From contig NZ_JACVOO010000014.1 in the NCBI RefSeq assembly GCF_018882405.1, positions 1 to 54,459 on the forward strand: 54,459 nucleotides of DNA. Direction: 5' to 3'. How positions within the stretch are numbered: the first letter of the stretch is position 1; each line of letters opens with the position of its first letter. Source of the DNA: Polynucleobacter sp. 31A-FELB (GTDB lineage: Bacteria > Pseudomonadota > Gammaproteobacteria > Burkholderiales > Burkholderiaceae). Position numbers and translations under genes: made by a program. The notes under the pieces were generated by a model. It searched no databases, was not told the DNA's origin, and saw nothing but the letters and a program-made list of their open reading frames with translations. Below, piece by piece: positions 24,849-34,144 of this stretch.

Positions 24849-25703
24849 TCAATCGGAGAAGACTACAGAGGTTGCACCGTTAATCAAAACACGATCATGC
24901 AGGTAATAGCGAAGGGCGCGTGATAGAACAGTACGCTCCAAATCACGGCCTTTACGAACTAAGTCTTCGGGTGTGTCGCCATGGGTAACGCGCGTGACAT
25001 CTTGCTCAATGATCGGACCTTCATCCAAATCGCTGGTAACAAAGTGTGCTGTTGCGCCAATCAATTTAATACCGCGGGCATGAGCCTGGTGGTAAGGCTT
25101 AGCACCTTTAAAGCTTGGTAAGAATGAGTGGTGAACGTTAATGCAGCGTCCAGATAGCTTGGTGGATAAGTCATCAGACAGGATTTGCATATAACGCGCC
25201 AGGATCACCATATCTACTTTTGAATCGGCGACGATTTCTAGTAACTTGGCTTCTTGAGCAGGCTTCGTTTCTGGTGTTACTGGCAGGTGATAAAACGGAA
25301 TATCTGCAAAATCAATGCTGGCATATACCTCACGCGGATGGTTAGAAACAATTCCACAAATGATCATTGGCAATTCACCGATGCGCCAGCGATAGAGCAA
25401 ATCTACGAGACAGTGATCCAGCTTGGACGCCATGATTAGTACGCGCTTGAGATCTTTGACCGCACGCAAGTCCCAAGTGAGATCAAAGCGTTTGGCGATT
25501 TCTACAAAGCCAGCCCTCAGGGTTTTGCTATCAGCGCTACAACTAAAGCTCACACGCATAAAGAAGCGCTTGGAAGCTTTGTCATCAAATTGCTGAGCTT
25601 CTTCAATGTCGCCACCCAATTCAAAGATATAGGTCGAAACAGCAGCAACAATGCCTGGTCGATTGGGGCAGGTTAGTGTGAGGTAGTAATTTTCTGTAGT
25701 CAT
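24849..25703 (-). CDS. purU: Formyltetrahydrofolate deformylase
   Basis: A 284-residue enzyme that hydrolyses 10-formyl-THF to THF and formate. An N-terminal ACT domain (LTLTCPNRPGIVAAVSTYI, residues 8-80) precedes a formyltransferase domain with NVHHSFLPSFKGAKPYHQA (catalytic His, about 186) and ATAHFVTSDLDEGPIIEQ (catalytic Asp, about 224). It lies 24 bp upstream of lrgA, so they may share transcription. The formate it yields could be used by the formate dehydrogenase farther right. Confidence 0.95.
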   Translation of the reverse strand: MTTENYYLTLTCPNRPGIVAAVSTYIFELGGDIEEAQQFDDKASKRFFMRVSFSCSADSKTLRAGFVEIAKRFDLTWDLRAVKDLKRVLIMASKLDHCLVDLLYRWRIGELPMIICGIVSNHPREVYASIDFADIPFYHLPVTPETKPAQEAKLLEIVADSKVDMVILARYMQILSDDLSTKLSGRCINVHHSFLPSFKGAKPYHQAHARGIKLIGATAHFVTSDLDEGPIIEQDVTRVTHGDTPEDLVRKGRDLERTVLSRALRYYLHDRVLINGATSVVFSD

Positions 25704-25751
25704 GGCTTCAATAGGAAAGGGGATTACTTAATAGGGGTAATTTTAGACTGC

Positions 25752-26183
25752 TTATTTAGAAGTGGGCAGGCTGTCTGCTGGCCCTGGATAAGGCTCGCTC
25801 ATATCTTTGATTGTGGGAACGGGAATATCAGAGCAAATAGGCTTTGGCCCTAAGGCGTTCAGAAAATTGCAGTCTTGCTTGGTTGCTGTTGAGGCGGCGT
25901 GCTCTAGCGGGGACTTCCCGGTGGTGGCGGTGGAAATCGCGCTAGCCGTCGTTGAAGGGTTGGCTACCGCTACGGATACAGCTGCAGTACCAGCTGAGCT
26001 AGCTACGCTAGTAGCTGAGCTACCTAAGGCCATCAAGGGTGCTGCGCATCCAGTTAAATTCAGGAAGATACAAATACCCCCAAGGGAGGAGCTCCAATAT
26101 AAGCAAAAAGCAGACCAGCCTGATGAGCTTAATCTGCTTAAAGGGGTGCTCAAATTGATATTTTTATTTACGTTTACAAACAA
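25752..26183 (-). CDS. Putative lipoprotein
   Basis: Up to 143 residues. A lipobox LTGC-AAP lies at about 43-49 after a hydrophobic stretch (SLGGICIFLNLTGC), and the mature part is rich in Ala, Ser and Thr, ending DSLPTSK. The signal region is longer than usual if the ATG at 26183 is used, and that start overlaps the preceding gene by 20 bases, so a later non-ATG start is possible. No family recognised. Confidence 0.5.
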   Translation of the reverse strand: MFVNVNKNINLSTPLSRLSSSGWSAFCLYWSSSLGGICIFLNLTGCAAPLMALGSSATSVASSAGTAAVSVAVANPSTTASAISTATTGKSPLEHAASTATKQDCNFLNALGPKPICSDIPVPTIKDMSEPYPGPADSLPTSK

Positions 26184-26571
26184 CGTTAAATACTCCAGCC
26201 GCCCAAGATTCGCTTACAACAGGCTCAAATTCACTATTGGGAGTTTTGTTGTCTGAAACTACCTTGCCACTACCTTTGTTGCCAGCGAACTCTTTGTATT
26301 CAATTGGGCGGTAGCTAATGGCGGGACAGTTGTATTCATTGATGCCAATGATTGAGCTTACGGGCTGTTTTGTTTTTGGATTAACACCGGGCTTCTTAAA
26401 ATCTAGCATCGACATGATTTGTGCTTTTTCACCTGAGTCGCTAATCGTATCTGGATCTACATAAACCACCATGACCTCATTAGATCCCAATTCTTTCCAC
26501 TCTGCGAAGCTGCTGGAGAAGGGCAATAAGGAGAGTGCGGTAAAAATAGCGAGTGCGTGTATTTTTTTCAT
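26164..26571 (-). CDS. Surface-adhesin E-like exported protein
   Basis: From the ATG at 26571 a 135-residue protein with signal peptide MKKIHALAIFTALSLLPFSS and a mature part WKELGSNEVMVVYVDPDTIS... with YNCPAISYRPIEY and a C-terminal FNVVCKRK; the two Cys probably pair. This matches the outline of the adhesin-E family of small exported betaproteobacterial proteins. Function is otherwise unknown. Confidence 0.65.
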   Translation of the reverse strand: MKKIHALAIFTALSLLPFSSSFAEWKELGSNEVMVVYVDPDTISDSGEKAQIMSMLDFKKPGVNPKTKQPVSSIIGINEYNCPAISYRPIEYKEFAGNKGSGKVVSDNKTPNSEFEPVVSESWAAGVFNVVCKRK

Positions 26572-26642
26572 AATAGGTAGCGTTGTCATTAAATTGGTCA
26601 AGCCCAATCTGAGCCTACAGTTGTCATTCTAAACTCCCCAGC

Positions 26643-29108
26643 TTATTTTTCCTTAATATTCAGATCCAGTTGTCGGCCAATCTTTTGGGGTTTCATTTGC
26701 AAGGGGAGGTATTCATTGCGAGCCCAGAGTGCACTCATGTTTCGATATAGCTTGTTCTGTACCCAGCCAGATTGCCCGGTTTGATAAATAAAGAGGGATT
26801 GCTCTAAATCAGAGAGGTCATAAAGTGTCCGCAGGCTAGGAGCCTGTTTAGTTTCAAAAGGATTGTCGGCTCTGAGAAGTTCAAGGCGCCCCACGTTGAT
26901 ACTGAAGCTATCCCCAGGAAAAGGCTGCGTCAAATTGAAGAGGCTTCCAAGGAATGGCACCTTGCTTAAGGGGCGATGCTCAGAGACGGCAATATGCGCA
27001 TTACCCCACACCCAATTTTTAGGATTGTTGCCAAACTGCACGCTCAGTTGCTCTAGTGCCTTATCAAACGCCGCATTTGAAGCTTCAGCACAACTCTCTG
27101 CTTGTTCGGTTTTGGGGTCGTTGCACCAAGGGCTATTGGGATTTTGCAATTGCAATATCAGCGGGTGTCTAAAGTTACGCGCACCATAATTTTCTGTAAA
27201 CAAATAACCTAAACGCGCAAAGAGTTTGCGTGATAGTTGATCGGCCCAGGCATTGAATATCAGGGCGCCAGTGCTATTGATTTTCATATCACCGTCAAAG
27301 TTTCTGCTGAGCTCGATTGCTTGCTGCGCAAGAGGATGTTTTGATTGAGCGGACTTGAATAGTTCTAGTAATGGTGTGGCCCCTAAGGATAGGGTGTCAG
27401 CCTGCATGGATTTCATGGAGGCGAGGTCGTGTGCCGACTTGCCTTTAATTAGATCCACAATGCGGTCGTAGCGGGTTGGTAGATCCCAGTCGCCAGTGAG
27501 TGGATTTGGATCGTTGGCAGCCACGACTTTTTGGTTGGCAGTAGCAATCCAGTTGGTATCTGGGTTGGCGCTATTGGGCAATTGATCGAAAGGAACGTAG
27601 CCAGTCCAGTCGTATTGCTTCTCCCAGCCGAGTGCTGGCGCTACCCCATACAGCCCTTGATGCAAGTTGCGCTTAGGCGCAACACCAGCCGCCTGAAATG
27701 CAATATTGCCATCCACATCTGCCATCACAACGTTTTGCATTGGTGCATAGTTTTTGCGTAGCGCTTGCTTGAATGTATCTAAGTCTTTAGCGTGATTCAT
27801 ATCAAGCAGCCCGGCAACAGACTGGTTTTCAACATCCAACGCAGTCCAGCGTAATGCTAAGACAAAACGATCGGTATCAATCGCGCGTTTTGCGCGTGCG
27901 TAGGATTCAGAAATTACTGGACCATGTCGAGTCTCTTTAACTAAAAAGCGCAGGGGAGACTCACCTTTGATATCGATGATTTCTTGGCGAACTTTGAAGG
28001 CAAGCGGACCATCTGGCCCGCGATAGACGCCAGGATTTTTTGGATCCAGCTGCTCAATATATAAATCTTGTACGTCAGGACCGGTATTCGTAAAGCTCCA
28101 GGCAAATTTATCGGTCCTACCCAAAACCACTGCCGGAATGCCGGGAAGGGTTGCACCAATGACGTTGAGGCCCGGAGCCTCTAAGTGGGCCATGTACCAG
28201 ATTGCTGGAGCCGATAAGCCTAGATGAGGGTCATTCGCCAATAAAGGCTTGCCAGAGGCTGTGAGCTTCCCGTTCAGCGCCCAATTATTGGAGCCAATCC
28301 CATCTTTGCCACCGGGTACTTCATTTAAGGCCAATTCAGTTGCAGGTAACTTCTTCGACTTTTGATCTCGGGCGAGTGGGTTTGTATTAAAGACCTTGAT
28401 GTCTCGATACATTTTGGCAAAGTCAGCATTGCTCACCGGTTCACCTGGCGTATATGCCGGCATGACTTCCCATACTTCCTTGGTTGTTAAAAATTGCGAG
28501 AGCTCAAGGCGCTGCAATTCTTTATGCCAGTTGCCGCCAAGATCCAGGGCCATCATCAGCATCCATGCGACGCTATCGGTAGGCGACCAATGACCTGGTT
28601 TAGAGCCGGTTAAAAAGTATTCCACAGGTAGCGCCCAACCTAAGTGAGCATTGCCGGCATTCACTCCGTCCGCGTAGGATTGCAGCAATCGTTTGGTAGC
28701 AATAGGGTAGCGATCGAATTGTTTTTCAGCAGCATGCTTAATGCCTAGGGTGCGAATAAAGCGATCAATCGCTAGAGTTTCTTTACCAAGGATTTCAGAA
28801 AGTCGACCGCTAGATAGACGGCGATTAATTTCCATCTGCCAGGAACGCTCGCTGGCATGCAAATAGCCCAAAGCAAATAGCGCATCAGAAGAGCTCTTTG
28901 CCTGAATATGCGGAATGTCACTCTCATCAAAGGTGATGGCAACTGAATCCCCTAAGGATTTAATGGTGCGCTTACCCGAGGGATTGGTTTGGGCGGAGAT
29001 TAAGTAGAAGACTCCAGCTGCGATGATCAATACCAAGGCCGCAGAACCAAGCAAAAAGACGGCTTTAAATAGGGATTTCAGTCCTGAGCTTGGCATCAAT
29101 ATTTTCAT
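26643..29108 (-). CDS. Penicillin acylase family protein
   Basis: An 821-residue Ntn-hydrolase precursor. It has an N-terminal membrane anchor (about 14-36), the alpha chain beginning VAITFDESDIPHIQAKSSSD, and the autocleavage site GIGSNNWAL with nucleophile Ser near residue 274, followed by LLANDPHLGLSAPAIWY, FTNTGPDVQDLY and Asn in the oxyanion region. It would cleave amides such as beta-lactam side chains or acyl-homoserine lactones; the true substrate is unknown. It stands alone, on the strand opposite to tRNA-Leu. Confidence 0.9.
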   Translation of the reverse strand: MKILMPSSGLKSLFKAVFLLGSAALVLIIAAGVFYLISAQTNPSGKRTIKSLGDSVAITFDESDIPHIQAKSSSDALFALGYLHASERSWQMEINRRLSSGRLSEILGKETLAIDRFIRTLGIKHAAEKQFDRYPIATKRLLQSYADGVNAGNAHLGWALPVEYFLTGSKPGHWSPTDSVAWMLMMALDLGGNWHKELQRLELSQFLTTKEVWEVMPAYTPGEPVSNADFAKMYRDIKVFNTNPLARDQKSKKLPATELALNEVPGGKDGIGSNNWALNGKLTASGKPLLANDPHLGLSAPAIWYMAHLEAPGLNVIGATLPGIPAVVLGRTDKFAWSFTNTGPDVQDLYIEQLDPKNPGVYRGPDGPLAFKVRQEIIDIKGESPLRFLVKETRHGPVISESYARAKRAIDTDRFVLALRWTALDVENQSVAGLLDMNHAKDLDTFKQALRKNYAPMQNVVMADVDGNIAFQAAGVAPKRNLHQGLYGVAPALGWEKQYDWTGYVPFDQLPNSANPDTNWIATANQKVVAANDPNPLTGDWDLPTRYDRIVDLIKGKSAHDLASMKSMQADTLSLGATPLLELFKSAQSKHPLAQQAIELSRNFDGDMKINSTGALIFNAWADQLSRKLFARLGYLFTENYGARNFRHPLILQLQNPNSPWCNDPKTEQAESCAEASNAAFDKALEQLSVQFGNNPKNWVWGNAHIAVSEHRPLSKVPFLGSLFNLTQPFPGDSFSINVGRLELLRADNPFETKQAPSLRTLYDLSDLEQSLFIYQTGQSGWVQNKLYRNMSALWARNEYLPLQMKPQKIGRQLDLNIKEK

Positions 29109-29241
29109 AGGAATAGTTTAGTGGGTTTGCCTGGGCCAGAGCCTAAGCTTGATGAAAACAGGCTTCCCGTCGCCAATAGGACTCGCATGCTAAAATTTTG
29201 CTTGTCTTGATTTATTTAGTACGGCTTTATTGCTCGTGCGA

Positions 29242-29330
29242 GCCCGAGTGGTGAAATCGGTAGACACAGCAGATTTAAAATCTGCCGACTCAAAAAAGTC
29301 GTGCCGGTTCGATTCCGGCCTCGGGCACCA
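29242..29330 (+). tRNA. tRNA-Leu (TAA)
   Basis: Acceptor GCCCGAG pairs with CTCGGGC, followed by A and encoded CCA. The anticodon stem GCAGA/TCTGC closes loop TTTAAAA with anticodon TAA. The long variable arm GACTC-AAAAAA-GTC fits a class II tRNA. No repeated 3' end was found nearby. Confidence 0.97.
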
Positions 29331-29351
29331 ATCGATTGATTTCAGGCATCC

Positions 29352-29795
29352 TTGAAATATCTCCACATTCTTTTCCTGCTTCTCTCTGCCGCCCCCAGTT
29401 TGGCTGCTGACTCACTATTTTTTACTTGCGAGCGTTCAGAAAAGAATTACACCGAAACCTACGAGTTAAAAGTCATTCCTGCCTCAAAAAATCAGAAGGC
29501 AAAAGTCTTTGTAGATGGTCGAGATTTGGATCAATCTGATGAGTTGGGTAGACAGACTGTTAAGAATGTCCTCATTACTGAATCGACTGTTCTGATTTCG
29601 ATGGAGGCTAACTTTCCGCCAGAGAGTTTTGATGGTGTTCGGTATGGATCTGGTTCAGTTATGACTGCGATCACAATCAATCGCGCCACTGGTCAACTGA
29701 GAAAAGCAGAGACAATTAAAGGCGGAATTCTCTCTGCAACCCTTGGTGAGGGTACGAAGACTTACCAAGAGCAATGCGCTACTTCAAAACCCTAG
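29352..29795 (+). CDS. Exported hypothetical protein
   Basis: A 147-residue protein read from a TTG codon, 21 bases after tRNA-Leu. A good signal peptide (MKYLHILFLLLSAAPSLAA, cleaved before DSLFF) supports this start. The mature part has two Cys residues (FTCERSEKNY and EQCATS) at its ends. It has a beta-rich composition and no recognised family. It may be cotranscribed with the tRNA. Confidence 0.6.
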   Translation: MKYLHILFLLLSAAPSLAADSLFFTCERSEKNYTETYELKVIPASKNQKAKVFVDGRDLDQSDELGRQTVKNVLITESTVLISMEANFPPESFDGVRYGSGSVMTAITINRATGQLRKAETIKGGILSATLGEGTKTYQEQCATSKP

Positions 29796-30205
29796 TTAGG
29801 TTCAGTCACAAACCCTAGCTTTGTTAGGCCAGCACGACGGGATGCTGCTAATACTTGAGCAACATATTCGTACTTCACAGACTTGTCGGCGCGCAAATTG
29901 ATTTCAGGTTGCGGCTCTTTCTGAGCAGCTTTTTCTGCGTAGCCATCAAACGTCTTTAAATCAATTGGCGTGCTATTCCAGAATATTTGCCCTTTAGCGT
30001 CAATTGAGAGTTGAACGGACTCTGGTTTGACTTCGTTGCGCACGCTATTGGCTTTTGGCAGCTCAACCTTTACCGCCTGCTGAATCACCGGCAAGGTGAT
30101 GATAAAAATAATGAGCAGTACCAACATGACATCCACCATGGGAGTCATGTTGATCTCGGCCATGATGCCGTTATCGTCTTGATCGTTTTGTAGATTAAAA
30201 GACAT
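29792..30205 (-). CDS. exbD: ExbD/TolR family protein
   Basis: A 137-residue inner-membrane protein with one membrane helix (about 23-43) preceded by the conserved AEINMTPMVDVMLVLLIIF, whose Asp carries protons, and a periplasmic domain ending KLGFVTEPN. With ExbB it powers TonB. Starts 2 bases after the exbB stop. Last gene of the murI-tonB-exbB-exbD unit. Confidence 0.92.
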   Translation of the reverse strand: MSFNLQNDQDDNGIMAEINMTPMVDVMLVLLIIFIITLPVIQQAVKVELPKANSVRNEVKPESVQLSIDAKGQIFWNSTPIDLKTFDGYAEKAAQKEPQPEINLRADKSVKYEYVAQVLAASRRAGLTKLGFVTEPN

Positions 30206-30207
30206 CT

Positions 30208-30900
30208 TTATTCTCCGGACTTCACGCGGGCGCCAGTCACAAAGTAAGCAAGTAGGTCATTACCAAAGCGATTAAGATCGGCCACCAGTAATTTGTTAGC
30301 GCGATTAATCGCGTTAAATCCAAGTACTGCTGGAATCGCTACAGCCAAACCAAGCGCAGTCATGATGAGTGCTTCACCAATCGGACCGGCTACTTGGTCG
30401 ATCTGAGCGCTACCGGAGCTGCTAATAGAAATTAATGCGTGATAGATGCCCCACACTGTGCCAAACAGGCCAATAAACGGGGCGGTTGCACCGGTAGAGC
30501 CCAGGAAGGTGAGTCCTTTTTGTAGTTGTGCGGCAACACCATCAATGCTGTTCTTGAGGCTTCTGGCCATCCACTCTGAATAGTTCAATGTTTGCAAGAG
30601 TTCGCGATGATTGGTCGATTGGCTCTGATGGTGGGCAGAGGCACCGCTCGCAGCCTTAGCAATTTGGTAATAAGGGTTACTTGCATGACTAGTGAATGCA
30701 TTGAGACCTTGGTCGTAGGAGGTAGCGCGCCAAAATTGATCAAGCTCTGGAGCCAGTTTGCGTAAATTACGCAGATCCCAAAAGCGGGATAACAAAATCA
30801 CCCAGGTCACAATCGAGCAAGTGAGAAGTGCTAGCGCCACAAAGCGAGTAATAGCATCGCCCTCGAGCCATAAATTTGCTAAGCCAAATGGTGTATTCAT
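30208..30900 (-). CDS. exbB: ExbB/TolQ/MotA-type proton channel protein
   Basis: A 230-residue protein with three membrane helices. The conserved block GLTFLGSTGATAPFIGLFGTVWGIYHAL and GPIGEALIMTALGLAVAIPAVLGFNAI is the ExbB/TolQ signature (quoted in outline). It forms the pentameric channel around ExbD. Because a TonB gene precedes it, it is ExbB rather than TolQ. Confidence 0.92.
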   Translation of the reverse strand: MNTPFGLANLWLEGDAITRFVALALLTCSIVTWVILLSRFWDLRNLRKLAPELDQFWRATSYDQGLNAFTSHASNPYYQIAKAASGASAHHQSQSTNHRELLQTLNYSEWMARSLKNSIDGVAAQLQKGLTFLGSTGATAPFIGLFGTVWGIYHALISISSSGSAQIDQVAGPIGEALIMTALGLAVAIPAVLGFNAINRANKLLVADLNRFGNDLLAYFVTGARVKSGE

Positions 30901-30905
30901 AATGT

Positions 30906-31601
30906 TTAATTCTTTAAATTAAATTTAATTAAAAGGTTGGTAGAAATTCTTTGGGGTGAACCATTTACTAAAAATGGTTTAAAGCGATAACGACGACCAA
31001 TCTCAGTTGCTGCTCGATCTAACCTCGGAAATGAGCTTGAACGCAATAAAGCAACATCCTCAACACTGCCTGATTCATCAATAATCAATCGGACCACTAC
31101 TTCACCTTGCTCCCCTGATCTCTTCGAGAAGGAGGGGTAGTAAGCATCTGCATCGGGTTGGTAGACAACAACCAGTTTACCAATGTCAGTCTGAATCGGT
31201 GTGCCGCTCGATCCAGAGGTAGTTGCTGGTGCAACTGTCGCATTTGGTGCTTGCGATTCACTTTTGGATTGCTGGGGTGTTGGCGGGGTAGCAGCCTGTT
31301 GCTGGGTTTGCGGTGGAGTAGGTGCCTGCGTGGATTTCTCATCCACCGTTTTTTTCTTCTGTTCTTGCTTAGGTTTTGGTGGAGGTGCAGCTGGAGCGGC
31401 TTGAGGCTGTTTCGCAGCCTCAGGACTCACGAGATTGGCCATCACGCGCGCGTCATCAAGATTGTTGTCATTGTCTGGCTTCATGCCACTCTGAAAGCCA
31501 ATCAAAAAGAGTAAATGCAGAGCAACAACAATGCCAATGATGATGCGTTCGGTTTTATCGAACGGCAAGCGCGCATTCAATTGACTTAAGAAAACGCTCA
31601 T
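30906..31601 (-). CDS. tonB: TonB-family energy transducer
   Basis: A 231-residue protein with a membrane anchor near 22-40, a Pro/Gln/Lys-rich periplasmic spacer (about 65-135, with PPPKPKQEQKKK) and a C-terminal TonB domain (YYPSFSKRSGEQGEVVVRLI, RRYRFKPFLVNG). It links the ExbBD motor to outer-membrane siderophore or vitamin receptors. Its start overlaps the murI stop codon (ATGA), so the two are coupled. Confidence 0.9.
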   Translation of the reverse strand: MSVFLSQLNARLPFDKTERIIIGIVVALHLLFLIGFQSGMKPDNDNNLDDARVMANLVSPEAAKQPQAAPAAPPPKPKQEQKKKTVDEKSTQAPTPPQTQQQAATPPTPQQSKSESQAPNATVAPATTSGSSGTPIQTDIGKLVVVYQPDADAYYPSFSKRSGEQGEVVVRLIIDESGSVEDVALLRSSSFPRLDRAATEIGRRYRFKPFLVNGSPQRISTNLLIKFNLKN

Positions 31602-32404
31602 TTGAAAGAGTTCACCAATTGAGACTCAATGTTGTGCCCATCTAGATCCGATTGCATGAGCTCTTGTGCCATTTGATGCAACATCTCCGCATCTTTACTA
31701 CTGACAAATCGAATGGAGCCGCATGTATCAGCGTCTAAATGCTTACCTTGTGCCTCTAGTTTTCTTTTGAGTTGGCGCACCACCGCATCGCTGGTATCAA
31801 TGAGGTTGATTGAATCCCCAAGTAATTTACGAATGGCTTTGCGCAAGAAGGGGTAGTGCGTGCAACCCAAGACTAGGGTGTCTGCGCCCGCATCCTGAAT
31901 AGGCTCGAGATGCTCCGCAAGTAACTCCAGAGTGTCTTCGCCATTAGCCTGTCCCGCTTCAATCAGGGGAACTAGACCGGCGCCAGCTTGTTTAATAAAT
32001 TGACAGTTGGGGAGGGTAGCTAATAGGGCAGTGAATTTATCGCTCTTGAGTGTGGCCTCGGTTGCGAGTACGCCGACGATGCCATTCGTAGATTGCATTG
32101 CTGCGGGTTTAATACCCGGCTCTACGCCAATGATTGGAATATTGTTGAGCTCATCCCGAATATGCGCAATGGCTTCGGCAGTAGCCGTGTTGCAGGCAAC
32201 CATAATCGCATCGCATCCTTGCGCTGCTAGGTATTGACACAACTCCATACTGCGCGAAGCGATCCACTCACTGGACTTTTCTCCATAGGGAGCATTGATG
32301 GAGTCAGCTAAATAAATATAGTCATGCTCGGGTAGCTGGCGCAGAGCCTCATCCAAAATGGATAAGCCTCCAACGCCAGAATCAAATACTCCGATGAGTG
32401 CCAA
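31598..32404 (-). CDS. murI: Glutamate racemase
   Basis: A 268-residue enzyme making D-glutamate for peptidoglycan. The paired catalytic Cys motifs are VACNTATAEA (Cys about 73) and LGCTHYPFLR (Cys about 184); the start IGVFDSGVGGLSIL is canonical. It lies 49 bp after the fumarase gene and begins the tonB-exbB-exbD unit. Confidence 0.95.
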   Translation of the reverse strand: MALIGVFDSGVGGLSILDEALRQLPEHDYIYLADSINAPYGEKSSEWIASRSMELCQYLAAQGCDAIMVACNTATAEAIAHIRDELNNIPIIGVEPGIKPAAMQSTNGIVGVLATEATLKSDKFTALLATLPNCQFIKQAGAGLVPLIEAGQANGEDTLELLAEHLEPIQDAGADTLVLGCTHYPFLRKAIRKLLGDSINLIDTSDAVVRQLKRKLEAQGKHLDADTCGSIRFVSSKDAEMLHQMAQELMQSDLDGHNIESQLVNSFK

Positions 32405-32453
32405 GTAACAGTCGCTTAATGAACGGTAGCTGATTTAATAATTAATCAGTAGC

Positions 32454-33977
32454 TTAAGCAATCTTCACTGGAATGCCGCCAATCTTTGCTTGCCATTCCT
32501 TTGGACCGGTCTCATGCATTGAAATACCTGCAGAGCTGACCGCTACTGTTACTGGCATATCTTTGACATCGAATTCATAAATGGCTTCCATGCCTAGGTC
32601 AGCAAAGCCAACTACCTTCGCAGTCTGAATTGCTTTAGAGACTAAGTACGCAGCGCCACCAACAGCCATGAGGTAAGCGGACTTGTGTTTCTTGATTGCT
32701 TCAATTGCGGTAGGGCCACGCTCGGCCTTACCAATCATGGAGATCAAGCCAGTTTGAGCTAGCATCATCTCAGTGAACTTGTCCATACGAGTTGAAGTTG
32801 TTGGACCTGCTGGGCCAACTGCTTCACCGCCCACTGGATCAACTGGACCAACGTAATAGATCACGCGGTTCTTAAAGCTCACCGGCAATTCTTCACCCTT
32901 AGCGAGCATGTCCTGAATGCGCTTATGGGCAGCATCACGACCTGTCAAAATTTTGCCGTTGAGAAGTAGTGTTTCGCCTTCTTTCCAGCCTGCCACTTCT
33001 TCAGCGGTCAATGTATCTAAATTGACGCGCTTCGACTTCTTGGTATCCGGAGTCCAAGTCACATCTGGCCAATCAGACAATGAAGGCGCCTCTAATTTGG
33101 CAGGGCCGTCGCCATGTAAATGGAAATGAACGTGACGCGTAGCGGCGCAGTTTGGAATCATGGCAACTGGCAATGAAGCTGCGTGTGTTGGGTAGTCCAT
33201 GATCTTGATATCAAGAACAGTAGCCAAGCCACCCAAACCTTGAGCGCCAATACCAAGCTTGTTCACCTTATCAAAAATCTCCAAACGCAATTCTTCAATG
33301 CGATTTTGGGGGCCGCGAGCAATCAACTCCTGAATATCTACAGGGCCCATTAAGGACTCTTTGGCCATCAACATGGCTTTTTCTGGGGTTCCGCCAATAC
33401 CAATGCCCAAAATGCCAGGAGGACACCAGCCTGCACCCATGGTTGGAACAGTTTTGAGTACCCAATCCACGATGGAGTCGGATGGGTTGAGCATGACCAT
33501 CTTGGCTTTGTTCTCGGAGCCGCCACCTTTGGCAGCACAAATGACCTCGACATCGTCGCCTGGGACGATTTCGTAATGAACGACGGCGGGGGTGTTGTCC
33601 CCTGAATTCTTGCGTTTACCCGCTGGATCAGTCAAAACTGAGGCGCGTAATGGGTTGTCTGGGTTCATGTAAGCCCGGCGCACACCCTCGTTCACCATCT
33701 CGGTGACGCTCATTGTGGCATCGCCCCATTGGACGTTCATACCAATTTTGAGGAAAACAACTGCAATACCAGTGTCCTGGCAGAGAGGGCGGTGGCCTTC
33801 TGCGCACATACGACTATTGGTCAAGATTTGAGCGATCGCATCCTTGGCTGCGGCACCTTGCTCAAGCTCATAAGCCTTACCCATGGCGGAGATGAAGTCC
33901 TTTGGGTGGTAATAAGAAATGAACTGAAATGCGTCTGCAACGCTTTGAATAAGGTCGTTTTGTTTGATATTTGTCAT
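32454..33977 (-). CDS. fumA: Class I fumarate hydratase (4Fe-4S)
   Basis: A 507-residue iron-sulfur fumarase of the TCA cycle. Conserved Cys ligands are in RPLCQDTG, GAGWCPPG and PNCAATRH; the C-terminal beta domain has VGPVDPVGGEAVGPAGPTTSTRMDKF (in outline), TGLISMIGKAERGP and YEFDVKDMPVTVAV. Class I enzymes are oxygen-sensitive. No class II gene is in the window. Confidence 0.95.
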   Translation of the reverse strand: MTNIKQNDLIQSVADAFQFISYYHPKDFISAMGKAYELEQGAAAKDAIAQILTNSRMCAEGHRPLCQDTGIAVVFLKIGMNVQWGDATMSVTEMVNEGVRRAYMNPDNPLRASVLTDPAGKRKNSGDNTPAVVHYEIVPGDDVEVICAAKGGGSENKAKMVMLNPSDSIVDWVLKTVPTMGAGWCPPGILGIGIGGTPEKAMLMAKESLMGPVDIQELIARGPQNRIEELRLEIFDKVNKLGIGAQGLGGLATVLDIKIMDYPTHAASLPVAMIPNCAATRHVHFHLHGDGPAKLEAPSLSDWPDVTWTPDTKKSKRVNLDTLTAEEVAGWKEGETLLLNGKILTGRDAAHKRIQDMLAKGEELPVSFKNRVIYYVGPVDPVGGEAVGPAGPTTSTRMDKFTEMMLAQTGLISMIGKAERGPTAIEAIKKHKSAYLMAVGGAAYLVSKAIQTAKVVGFADLGMEAIYEFDVKDMPVTVAVSSAGISMHETGPKEWQAKIGGIPVKIA

Positions 33978-34144
33978 GGTTTTAGGCTTGATTGAGTAAG
34001 GTTTCTTCTATTTTAAGGGTTTGCCATAGAGCAAATCTAGCGTGTTTTCACTTATCTTATTAGCTCTTGGGGATGCGTTTCCCTAACTCTGCGCTGTTTT
34101 TGCGGAAAAAGACGACTGATTATTGAATAGAAGGGCTGTGAAGC

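Noticed and set aside
25807..26256. Plus-strand 149-codon frame opposite the putative lipoprotein gene
   Set aside because: It is the antisense of an Ala/Ser/Thr-rich coding region, has no SD, and the minus-strand frame has a lipobox.
29242..29400. An island at tRNA-Leu like those at tRNA-His and tRNA-Ser
   Set aside because: I found no second copy of the tRNA-Leu 3' end in the neighbouring sequence, and the following gene looks like an ordinary exported protein.
31158..31514. Plus-strand frames rich in Cys, Gly and Trp opposite tonB
   Set aside because: They mirror the Pro/Gln/Lys-rich linker of TonB on the other strand and have no start signals of their own.
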